This document shows positions 45,728 through 53,155 of a DNA stretch of 64,000 nt, one piece after another. A program made the translations under genes and the position numbers. The stretch lies in the NCBI GenBank assembly GCA_001804865.1, contig MHBK01000066.1, positions 1 to 64,000 of the forward strand, written 5' to 3'. The notes under the pieces are model-generated. The model had not been told where the DNA came from. It did no database searches and saw only the letters and a list, made by a program, of their open reading frames with translations. This DNA comes from Lentisphaerae bacterium GWF2_57_35 (GTDB lineage Bacteria > Verrucomicrobiota > Kiritimatiellia > CAIQIC01 > GWF2-57-35). The stretch's first letter is position 1. Each line of letters begins with the position of its first letter.

Positions 45728-46111
45728 ATGAAAAAGATTTCTATTCAATCCCATCGGAGAACGGAATTTATCGACATTACGGACCTGGTGCGGGCCGAAT
45801 TGAAGGACCTCGGGCTCCGGGATGGACTCGTGACCGTCTATGTGCCTCATACGACGGCTGGTGTGACCATCAACGAGCATGCCGATCCCGATGTGGCGGC
45901 CGACTTGGGCAACATCCTGGAACGAATGGTTCCGTGGGAAAACCATTATCGGCACGGCGAAGGAAATTCCGCAGCGCATATGAAAGCCAGTCTGATGGGT
46001 TCTTCCCTCCAGGTCTTGGTCGAAGCCGGCCATCTTTGCTTGGGAACCTGGCAGGGGATTTTCTTCTGCGAATTCGACGGCCCGCGATCGCGGGAGGTGT
46101 GGATTCAGTGA
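45728..46111 (+). CDS. yjbQ: YjbQ family protein (UPF0047, thiamine-phosphate synthase-like)
   Basis: The 127 residues match the whole family. Conserved motifs include VYVPHTTAGVTINEHADPDV, HYRHGEGNSAAHMKASLMG and GTWQGIFFCEFDGPRSRE, with the histidines of the family's active-site pocket. E. coli YjbQ has a weak thiamine-phosphate synthase activity; its true role is not settled. No Shine-Dalgarno precedes the ATG. A TATAGT lies nine bases before it, so a leaderless transcript is possible, though no -35 stands at normal spacing. It is divergent from the CBS-protein operon. Confidence 0.9.
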   Translation: MKKISIQSHRRTEFIDITDLVRAELKDLGLRDGLVTVYVPHTTAGVTINEHADPDVAADLGNILERMVPWENHYRHGEGNSAAHMKASLMGSSLQVLVEAGHLCLGTWQGIFFCEFDGPRSREVWIQ

Positions 46112-46126
46112 GGGCGGGGGCGGGAG

Positions 46127-46275
46127 CAGTAATCAGTGAACAGTAATCAGTAAACAGTGAACAGTGGTCAGTAATCAGTGAACAGTGATTCGAGGATGGT
46201 ACACTGATCACTGTTTACTGATCACTGTTCACTGATCACTGTTTACTGATCACTGATTACTGTTCACTGTTTACC
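46127..46275. repeat. Heptamer array D: inverted arms with a 12-base spacer
   Basis: Nine forward heptamers (46127-46190, forms CAGTAAT/CAGTGAA/CAGTAAA) are followed by a short unique spacer. About ten heptamers in reverse complement (46203-46275) complete it. The two arms can pair over more than 60 bases. It lies between yjbQ and the TPR lipoprotein gene, both on the plus strand. Confidence 0.9.
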
Positions 46276-46341
46276 TCCCACCCCGCGGATGTCTGTTGCA
46301 CGGGGCGGCTTCATGCGATAGACTGCGGCCACTGGAAAAAC

Positions 46342-48348
46342 ATGCAAAGGTCTATCGTCATATCTTGTCTGACATTGGGAGTCGTTGCGCTCCTCTTTTT
46401 CGGTTGCGGCGGCGAGCCCGGCGAACGGGAATTCCAACGCGGTTTGAAAGAGGCCTCCCGGGGCAATTACGTTCGCGCCCGCACGCTGCTGGAGAAATCG
46501 CTGAGCCTTCGTCCTGGCAGCGAGGCCAATGCTTCCGTTTACAACTACATGGGCATCATATCTTTCCGGCTTGGCCAGATGGAGCAGGCCCGGCAGGCGT
46601 TCGAATCGAGCCGCCAGTCGGACCCGACATTTTCCGAACCGGCGTACAATCTTGGCGTACTCACGGACAAGAGTGGGGATGCCGCCCGCGCGATCACGTT
46701 GCTGGAGGAGGCGGCCGCGCTGGCGCCATCGGATACTCGCGCCCAGGAATATGTCGCGGCGATTCATGTTCGTAACGGCAAGTGGCCGGAAGCTCGCCGA
46801 GCCTTGTTCGGCGCACTGGCTCGTGCGCCTCAATCCAGCCGCGTACTGACTTCGCTGGCCCTGCTTGAGGCCTATTCCGGAAGCGCCGACAAGGCCGTTT
46901 TTTATCTGATGCAGGCGCTCGACAAGAACCCCCATTACGCCCCGGCGCTCTTCAATCTTGGGGTGCTCTACGAACGCGACCTCGGGGATCGCGATCAGGC
47001 CCGTGAGTTTTACAAGAATTTCCTCGAGGTCGAGAAAAGCGGCCCCTTTGCCGACCAGGCCCGACAGGCCTTGGATGAGATGAGCGTTGCGCTTGCCGCG
47101 GCCCCGCCGGTCGAATCCGCGCCGGCGGCGGCTCCGTCCGTTGCCGAAACCATACAAGCCTCGGGTCCTGCGGCAGCGCCGGCGGTCCCGGAAAGCCCGG
47201 CCTCTGCGCCCGCCGCCTCGGCAGTCCAGCCTTCCGCCGGTGCGCGCGATTACCAGGCGGTTGCGCGCGAAGCCCTTGATCGGGGGCAACCCAAGAAGGC
47301 TTTGTCCATCTGTCTGGACGAGGCTGAAAAGGCCGGGCGGAGCAAAGATTATGCCCGGCAGGAAAAAGCCCTGCGGACCGCTGCCCGGTTATGCTTCGAC
47401 CAGCCCGAAGCCCACTATGCCTTGGGCCGATTTTTGATGACGCGTGGACAACCCGACGCCGCCCTGCGGTCTTTCAAGCAGGCCCTCACGCTCAATCCCA
47501 AAATGACGCTGGCCCAATTGGCGTTGGCCGAAGCGGCCGTAAAAACCGGCGAATACGATGCCGCCCTCGTCACGCTCAAGCAAGCCGCCCAAGCCGAACC
47601 GAACAATCCGGATACGTTGTGGGCGCTGGCCGAACTCTACGACCGGCAACTCGGCGTACAGGACAAAGCCATCGAGTATTACCGGCAATTCGAAAAACTT
47701 TTCCCAGGCGATCCCCGCGTGCTCAAGGCCTCCGAGCGCTTGAAGTTGTTGGAGCCGATTCTGCCCGCGGAAACCATGCGCCGTCCGGCGATCGAGGAAG
47801 CGGCGGCGGCCGAGCCGCAACGGACGGAGACTTCCGCCCCGGCGGCCGACTCCCGTCTGGACATCAAAAAGCCCGTTTTCCGCAACACCAAAGCGGCGAT
47901 CCAGGCGTATAACCGCGGCACGATTTATCAGCAGCAGGAAGACTGGGATCGGGCGGTTTATTACTACACGCGGGCCGTGGAAAACGACGACACCCTGGCG
48001 AATGCCTTCTACAATCTGGGCTCCGCCTACTGGGCCAAAGGCGAGCTCCAACTGGCCAAGGAAGCCTATCACCGTTCCCTTCAAATCAGCTCCGACACCG
48101 TCAATGCCCGTTATAACCTGGCGCTGATCCATCAAAAGCTGGGCGAAAACGCCGCCGCCATCGATCAGCTCAACACCATCCTGAAACTGCAGCCCCAATA
48201 CGCGCAGGCCTATTACGTGCTGGGCATGGTCTATGCCGACCAACCCAAGACGCGCAGTCAGGCCATGCAGGCGTATACGCGCTTCCTGGAGCTGGCCCCC
48301 AACGACCCTTCGGCTCCCGGCGTGAGAGATTGGCTGGAGAAGCAGTAA
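46342..48348 (+). CDS. Tetratricopeptide-repeat lipoprotein
   Basis: A 668-residue protein with a signal sequence and a lipobox ending at FFGC (Cys22). About a dozen TPR units fill two blocks (residues 30-245 and 300-665). Examples are VYNYMGIISFRLGQMEQARQ, PEAHYALGRFLMTRGQPDAA and ANAFYNLGSAYWAKGELQLA. A proline/alanine-rich linker (about 248-300) separates the blocks, and a second low-complexity stretch lies near 480-505. No enzymatic domain is seen. TPR lipoproteins of this size usually scaffold outer-membrane assembly or secretion complexes. It is monocistronic and convergent with the hybrid kinase gene; a 17-bp hairpin separates them. Confidence 0.85.
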   Translation: MQRSIVISCLTLGVVALLFFGCGGEPGEREFQRGLKEASRGNYVRARTLLEKSLSLRPGSEANASVYNYMGIISFRLGQMEQARQAFESSRQSDPTFSEPAYNLGVLTDKSGDAARAITLLEEAAALAPSDTRAQEYVAAIHVRNGKWPEARRALFGALARAPQSSRVLTSLALLEAYSGSADKAVFYLMQALDKNPHYAPALFNLGVLYERDLGDRDQAREFYKNFLEVEKSGPFADQARQALDEMSVALAAAPPVESAPAAAPSVAETIQASGPAAAPAVPESPASAPAASAVQPSAGARDYQAVAREALDRGQPKKALSICLDEAEKAGRSKDYARQEKALRTAARLCFDQPEAHYALGRFLMTRGQPDAALRSFKQALTLNPKMTLAQLALAEAAVKTGEYDAALVTLKQAAQAEPNNPDTLWALAELYDRQLGVQDKAIEYYRQFEKLFPGDPRVLKASERLKLLEPILPAETMRRPAIEEAAAAEPQRTETSAPAADSRLDIKKPVFRNTKAAIQAYNRGTIYQQQEDWDRAVYYYTRAVENDDTLANAFYNLGSAYWAKGELQLAKEAYHRSLQISSDTVNARYNLALIHQKLGENAAAIDQLNTILKLQPQYAQAYYVLGMVYADQPKTRSQAMQAYTRFLELAPNDPSAPGVRDWLEKQ

Positions 48349-48385
48349 GGCGGTCTCTGTCGTTAGCTTTGCCTTTTGGAGGGTT

Positions 48386-48428
48386 GCGCTCCGTCGCAAC
48401 CGTCTTTTCTCCGGTTGCGACGGAGCGC
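48386..48428. terminator. Strong bidirectional hairpin terminator
   Basis: A perfect 17-base stem (GCGCTCCGTCGCAACCG and its complement) has a nine-base loop. It sits in the 90-bp gap between convergent genes. It lacks a clean T-tract, and the stem may belong to a dispersed repeat family, but its position fits a shared terminator. Confidence 0.65.
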
Positions 48429-48438
48429 GAGAACAAAC

Positions 48439-51258
48439 TTACGCGAGCACTTCGCTGAGAGTGAGTTTCGCGCGCACGGCCGAGAGCAGTTCGTGAGATG
48501 CAAAGGGCTTGCGAAGGAGCGGATCGAGAGATCCCTTCACATGATACTGCCGCATCATTTCTTCCGAGTAGCCCGACATGAAAAGGGTCTGGGTCGAAGG
48601 CCGCAGCCGGGCCATGCTTTGAGCCAGTTCCAAACCGGTCATGCCGGGCATCATGACGTCCGTGAGCAACAGATCGATGTGGCCGTTGAAATGCGCGCTC
48701 AGGCGCAAGGCCTCATGGCCGTCCCGCGCCGGCAGCACGTGGTACCCCATCTTCCGGAGAATCCCGGTCGTCATTTTCAAGACGCCTTCCTCGTCTTCCG
48801 CCAGCAGGATGGTTTCAGTTCCGGCCAATGCGTCGTCCTTCTTTCGTACGCTTTCAGGCTTCGCGGGAACGCCCTTCGCGCGGGGCAGCCGGATGGCGAT
48901 CTCCGTCCCGCGTCCGGGCTGGCTTTCCACCAGAACATGGCCGCCGCTCTGGCGCACCATGCTATGAACCATAGCCAGTCCCAGGCCGATGCCCTTGCCC
49001 TTGGGCTTGGTGGTGAAAAAGGGCTCGAAAAGATGGGCCTGCACCTCCGCGCTCATGCCGATGCCCGTATCGCACACCCGTATCTCCGCATAGCCGCCGG
49101 CTTCGATAGCCTGGCTGTGGAAGGAGAAGTTTTTGTCTTCCTGAATATTCGAGGTGGAAACGAACACCGTGCCGCCTTGCGGCATGGCGTCAATGGCATT
49201 TACCACCAGATTGATGACGACCTGCTCCAGTTGATTTGGATCGGCCTTGACCATGCTCAATTTCGGGGCCGGGCGGAATACCAGATGGCCGTTTTCGCCG
49301 ATCAGCAGTTTCAGCATCTTCGTCATGTCGCCGATCAGATCGTTCAAATTCAGGACGACCGGCCGTGCAAATTGGCTGCGGCTGAACGCGCGCAGACGTT
49401 GGGTTAGCGCGGCGCCCCGGCGCCCCGCCTTTTGGATTTCCTGAACGGCCTCCTTGGTGGGATCGGATTCCTCGACGCGGGCCAGCAACATTTCGCAGTA
49501 GCCAGTAACGACCGTAAGCACATTGTTAAAGTCGTGGGCGATTCCGCCTGCCAGGCGTCCGACGGTTTCCAGTTTCTGCGATCGCAGCAACTGCTCCTGA
49601 AGATGCTTTTGTTCGGTGATATCGGTGACGATGGCAATCAGCCCAAGCACCCGGCCTTCGGAATCCCGCTTGCTGTTGTAATCGACCTGGAGCCAGATGG
49701 CTTGCCCGTTCTTGGTAAGGCCCTGGTGGACGGCCGACTTCAAGGGGGGCTGGTTCTCGGTCTGGCGGCTGAACAATTGGCGGCATTGCTCGCGTTCTTC
49801 CTTGCCGGCCAGGAGTTCGAAAAACGGCATCTTCTTCAACTCCGTCTCCGTATAACCAAACATACGCTCGCTGGCCCGGTTGGCGAAGTTGATTCGTCCC
49901 CCGGCATCGATTTCCTGAACGCTGTGGGGGATGATCTCAATCAGCATCCGGTATTGTTCTTCGCTCTTGCGCAAAGCCTCTTCGATTTGCCGGCGAACCG
50001 AGAGCTCTTCCCTCACCTCTTTTTCGGCGCGCCGCCGTTCGGTGACTTCCGTCTGCAGAAGGGTGTTCAGCTCCCGGAGTTTGTCGGTTCGCTCCCGGAC
50101 GGTTTCCTCCAGGCTTTCACGATGATGGACCAATTCCTTTTCGATGCGCTGCCGTTCGGCCATCTCGATGTTCAGCTCCTCCAAATACTCGGTTTGCATG
50201 GCAATGAGCTGGGACATCTCGGTATTGAGCCGGCGCGTTCGTTCCGTCAGCCGGCGATTTTGAATCACCAGGAGAATCTGCCGGAGCATGATCAACGAAA
50301 TCAGGCCAAGAATCGACATGAAGGTCTGGTTGGAGATGGACCCGTCCAGCGCATCGCAGAGGGACACCAAGCCGGTTGTGGCCGCCGCCAGCAAATAGGG
50401 AACGATGGCATATATCAGACGCGGTGGGGGGGGCTCTTTATCCTGTTTTCGCGAGTTCTGTCCTGGAAATTCACTACGCCGAAAGACGAATGCGCTGCCG
50501 ATGAAAATCCAGCCGAGAGTCCACATCAAGTCGGTCCAGGCGCCGCTTCGGTACCGATCGAACAGGGTCAGGAGAAAGAACGCGGAATCGGCAATAAAGA
50601 AGCACGCCAGGCCGTTGGACATGAGCATGATCATTCGCCGTAGCGGCAAGTCCAGCCGGCGCACATGGAGAATCAGCAGCGCGCTAAATAGAATGGCCAG
50701 GTCTGCCATGGGATAGGCGACGCCCAGCCAGCGCTCAACCGCGGAGGTCTCCGTTTTCACCAGCGGCTGAACAAGAAAATACATGCTGAGAATGCCGATG
50801 CTGCCGGCGATGAGCAGGCTGTCGACCATGATGCGGATTCGCTCGGTGCTTCCCCATTGTCCCAGCAAAAAAAATAGCCCTGCAAATAAGAACGCATAAG
50901 AGAGCACGTATCCCGTGTCCGGCCAGCTGGGGAAGGGGACGGTATGACCGAGCCCGCTTTCAAGGATAGCCCATAGGCCGTCTCCGAGCGCCCAGGCCAG
51001 GCAACCCAAACCGATCAGCGTCCAGCCGATGCGCATTCGACGGCGGAGAAGAGGAGTCTTGACGGCATAATGCAGGCCCAAGAGCCCCACAAGAAGCGGA
51101 GGCAGGGCTTGAAGGATATTTTGTATCGCCATGTATTGCGCTTGCGTTCCGGGGCGAAACCAGGTGAGCGCGACCATGACCAGCAAGTAAAGCCCTGACA
51201 CAACCAGGCTGACTTCCTGCAGCGAAACCCTCTTACAACGACTGGCGACGACTGACAC
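48439..51258 (-). CDS. Membrane-bound PAS hybrid histidine kinase with receiver
   Basis: The protein has 939 residues. About ten transmembrane segments occupy residues 15-335, with no named sensor family recognised. A long coiled coil (about 340-430, RRAEKEVREELSVRRQIEEA) leads to a PAS domain (YRMLIEIIPHSVQEIDAGGR to GLIAIVTDITEQKHL). HisKA follows with its histidine in GGIAHDFNNVLTVVTGY near residue 572. The ATPase has LVVNAIDAMPQGG, DTGIGMS and GLGLAMVHSMV. A C-terminal receiver has the aspartate in LLLTDVMMPG near residue 866. The start is GTG at 51258, with GGAGGG seven bases ahead. It would sense a membrane or intracellular signal; its partner regulator is not in the window. Confidence 0.9.
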   Translation of the reverse strand: MSVVASRCKRVSLQEVSLVVSGLYLLVMVALTWFRPGTQAQYMAIQNILQALPPLLVGLLGLHYAVKTPLLRRRMRIGWTLIGLGCLAWALGDGLWAILESGLGHTVPFPSWPDTGYVLSYAFLFAGLFFLLGQWGSTERIRIMVDSLLIAGSIGILSMYFLVQPLVKTETSAVERWLGVAYPMADLAILFSALLILHVRRLDLPLRRMIMLMSNGLACFFIADSAFFLLTLFDRYRSGAWTDLMWTLGWIFIGSAFVFRRSEFPGQNSRKQDKEPPPPRLIYAIVPYLLAAATTGLVSLCDALDGSISNQTFMSILGLISLIMLRQILLVIQNRRLTERTRRLNTEMSQLIAMQTEYLEELNIEMAERQRIEKELVHHRESLEETVRERTDKLRELNTLLQTEVTERRRAEKEVREELSVRRQIEEALRKSEEQYRMLIEIIPHSVQEIDAGGRINFANRASERMFGYTETELKKMPFFELLAGKEEREQCRQLFSRQTENQPPLKSAVHQGLTKNGQAIWLQVDYNSKRDSEGRVLGLIAIVTDITEQKHLQEQLLRSQKLETVGRLAGGIAHDFNNVLTVVTGYCEMLLARVEESDPTKEAVQEIQKAGRRGAALTQRLRAFSRSQFARPVVLNLNDLIGDMTKMLKLLIGENGHLVFRPAPKLSMVKADPNQLEQVVINLVVNAIDAMPQGGTVFVSTSNIQEDKNFSFHSQAIEAGGYAEIRVCDTGIGMSAEVQAHLFEPFFTTKPKGKGIGLGLAMVHSMVRQSGGHVLVESQPGRGTEIAIRLPRAKGVPAKPESVRKKDDALAGTETILLAEDEEGVLKMTTGILRKMGYHVLPARDGHEALRLSAHFNGHIDLLLTDVMMPGMTGLELAQSMARLRPSTQTLFMSGYSEEMMRQYHVKGSLDPLLRKPFASHELLSAVRAKLTLSEVLA

Positions 51259-51380
51259 GTTAGTCCCTCCTTCCCCGCGATGATACGTCCAGCGTTTTCG
51301 GCCCTAGAGTCCTGATGCTCAGCGCATTCTCCACAACGACGAAGGTTTGTCAACGCTCCGTAACGTCGCCCTTCGGGCCT

Positions 51381-51786
51381 GGGTGCATCTTGACAGGCCC
51401 CTCCTCAACGTCTGGCACCACCGGCTTACGCCCTGTCTCTTATACACAAAATTCTCCAAGAGAGTCTGGCCTTCAACCAAGTCCTAATTCCTTATCCGTG
51501 GGACCGCTTTGCCATCCGTGGGGTAAATCTTCTCGGATGAGAAGGATAAGCAACGAATAAAGAACTGCTCCACCCAGCGCTGGATCGCCGCACGGGGTGC
51601 GGCTCCTACAAAAATCAATGGCCTTCCGGTAGGAGCCGCAACCCTTTGCGGCGATTTGAGCTTAGCCGAACACGAAGCGCAAAATATGTGTATAAGAGAC
51701 AGGGCTTACGCCGGCGGCTACGTAGCCGCGTCCGTAAGGACGTGGATTCTTATTCGTATGCGCGGGGGCCGTGTCAAGATGCACCC
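51381..51786. mobile_element. Outer palindromic element, interrupted by a second insertion
   Basis: Near-identical inverted ends (51381-51401 and 51765-51786; shared words GGGTGCATCTTGACA and GGCCCC) bound about 126 bp once the inner element and its duplication are removed. The interior has small hairpins CGGCTACGTAGCCG and CGTCCGTAAGGACG. It carries no gene and looks like a REP/MITE-type non-autonomous element. Confidence 0.65.
51433..51702. mobile_element. 270-bp MITE-like insertion with Tn5/IS50-type ends and 10-bp target duplication
   Basis: The ends carry a perfect 16-base inverted repeat (CTGTCTCTTATACACA). This matches most of the Tn5/IS50 mosaic end; the right end agrees at 18 of 19 positions. 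Both sides are flanked by GGCTTACGCC (51423-51432 and 51703-51712), a target-site duplication. No transposase is encoded. The interior contains a further imperfect hairpin (about 51584-51655) around GGAGCCGCAACC. Because the mosaic end is used in sequencing libraries, an assembly artefact must be considered. The duplication and repeat-rich interior favour a real insertion. Confidence 0.65.
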
Positions 51787-51801
51787 TCGAGAAATCATGA
51801 C

Positions 51802-51830
51802 TTGTCGGCGAGATGGCTAAATCCTATAAT
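51802..51830 (+). promoter_or_regulatory. Sigma-70 promoter of the Rhs/TSP3 operon
   Basis: TTGTCG and a perfect TATAAT are separated by 17 bases. Transcription would start near 51837, 50 bases before the likely ATG. The promoter begins 16 bases after the end of the mobile element. Confidence 0.6.
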
Positions 51831-51886
51831 AAACGTTGGAATCGGACCTTGATCGCCATCTGCAATTCGTACCGAAGGGGGGAGCC

Positions 51887-53143
51887 ATGCATATTTTACG
51901 GACGTTTTCCAATCCTTGGAAAACCGTTCTCTTTTTTTTCCAATGTTTGGAAAATCGCGTCGAATTTTTTCCAATGATTGGAAAATTTCGCCGGACTTTT
52001 TCCAATGATTGGAAAACTTGCCTGAGCGCCGTTGGGCTGGCGGTTTGCGCCGTCGCGGCGCGCGCGGAGGACCCCGACATGATGAGCATCCACCTGATGA
52101 CGCAAAAGGTGGCGGGCGTCGAACGCAATGTGTTTGGCCGTCATGACTACACGGTTCGCCGGGTTTTGGAAGACCTGGATGGGATCGTCAACGGCGTGGG
52201 TTTGGACGATGTCGTGACGCGTTTTGGGGGGCGGCCTCGGTTTTACCCGATCTTCACGACGGGCAGCGTGTCCACTCTCGGCGAGGACTTGTCCTACCTG
52301 TTGGATGAGTTTCCGCTGGGGGGAGACGTCTATTCGCAGTCCCTGGCGGTAGGCGAAAAGAGTTATGTGGATGAGTACGGAAATTACTTCACGACGACCG
52401 AGCCGTACCAGTATGAAGAATTGCCCTACTCGAACACGGTTTCTTTGACGTTCTACGCGGGCTGCGACACGGCCGCGGCCGCCGGCCTGGGCGCTCTCAT
52501 GAACGTGGAAATCGTGACGCGGGGCCAGCGCTATTTGCTCCATGCGTTTGGCGACGCGGCGGAAGTAACGCGGTACGACCGGGACGAGGCGGGGCGGCTG
52601 GTTACGGCCTTCTACGCTTTCGATACGAACGAGGCGGCGATTCACTGCCAATACGACCCCAACGGCAACCGGCTCCTGAAGCTGGAGATCGCCCGAAACG
52701 ACTTGTCCATGGATTCCAACGGCAACCACCTGCCGGACCTTTGGCAACTGCGCTACTTCCCGGATCTCTCGCAGACGGGCGCGGGCGATCCCGATGGCGA
52801 CGGGGTCGTGAACAGCAACGAGTATGTCTGTCGCGGCAATCCGACGCGGACGGACACGGACGACGATGCGATGAACGATTTGCAGGAGTTCATCGCCGGC
52901 ACGGCGCTGGACGATCCGCGACGATATTTCCGCGTGGAGCGCATTCTCGCTGGCGGCGGGACCTCCGTCGTGCAGTGGATCGGCGTTTCCAACCGCAACT
53001 ATCAATTCCAGGCTGCCGAACCCATTGCCGGAACTTGGACCAATGCGGCGCCGTTAATTTTTGCGCCGACGAACGGGACGATCGAGATGCGATCGCCGGA
53101 GATTCCCGATCGTTTCTATCGAATCATTGTGATCAAACCATAA
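51887..53143 (+). CDS. Secreted TSP3/YD-repeat protein of the Rhs operon
   Basis: About 418 residues from the ATG at 51887, which has AAGGGGGGAG just ahead; a TTG at 51836 is less likely. The first 42 residues are translated from four DNA palindromes (FSNPWKT, FQCLENR, FPMIGKF, FSNDWKT). A signal-peptide-like CLSAVGLAVCAVAARA follows. The body contains YD/Rhs-like segments (TRYDRDEAGRLVTAFYAF, CQYDPNGNRLLKLEI), a TSP3-type calcium region (DPDGDGVVNSNEYV, TDTDDDAMNDLQEF) and a beta-rich end module (GVSNRNYQF...FYRIIVIKP). It lies 12 bp before the large Rhs gene and is probably its exported partner. The exact N-terminus is uncertain. Confidence 0.75.
   Translation: MHILRTFSNPWKTVLFFFQCLENRVEFFPMIGKFRRTFSNDWKTCLSAVGLAVCAVAARAEDPDMMSIHLMTQKVAGVERNVFGRHDYTVRRVLEDLDGIVNGVGLDDVVTRFGGRPRFYPIFTTGSVSTLGEDLSYLLDEFPLGGDVYSQSLAVGEKSYVDEYGNYFTTTEPYQYEELPYSNTVSLTFYAGCDTAAAAGLGALMNVEIVTRGQRYLLHAFGDAAEVTRYDRDEAGRLVTAFYAFDTNEAAIHCQYDPNGNRLLKLEIARNDLSMDSNGNHLPDLWQLRYFPDLSQTGAGDPDGDGVVNSNEYVCRGNPTRTDTDDDAMNDLQEFIAGTALDDPRRYFRVERILAGGGTSVVQWIGVSNRNYQFQAAEPIAGTWTNAAPLIFAPTNGTIEMRSPEIPDRFYRIIVIKP
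51904..52016. promoter_or_regulatory. Array of four palindromes with exact 31-bp spacing
   Basis: Palindromes of the form TTTTCCAANNNTTGGAAAA lie at 51904-51924, 51936-51954, 51967-51985 and 51998-52016. Their centres are 51914, 51945, 51976 and 52007, each 31 bp apart, about three turns of DNA. They lie downstream of the promoter and overlap the start of the coding sequence. This suggests sites for a dimeric protein binding cooperatively on one face, or a series of RNA hairpins. Confidence 0.75.
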
Positions 53144-53155
53144 GAGGGCCTCGCC

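Larger units (their letters stand above)
51259..51886. other. Gene-free region between hybrid kinase and Rhs operon
   Basis: No protein gene is supported here. The stretch consists of the kinase gene's upstream region (to about 51380), the nested mobile elements (51381-51786), and then the promoter and leader of the Rhs operon. Confidence 0.7.

Noticed and set aside
45870..46211. Minus-strand frame reading through heptamer array D
   Set aside because: Its repeated CSLIT/DHCSLF pattern is only the translation of the DNA repeats, and it runs antisense to yjbQ.
51433..51702. Sequencing-adapter contamination (Tn5 mosaic ends)
   Set aside because: Not fully excluded, but the duplication is 10 bp, whereas Tn5 makes 9. 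The 16-base ends then diverge from the adapter, and the insert has its own repeat structure, so a real insertion is preferred.
51904..52016. CRISPR array
   Set aside because: Only four short palindromic units with 10-12-bp gaps, inside a transcribed gene start and without cas genes.
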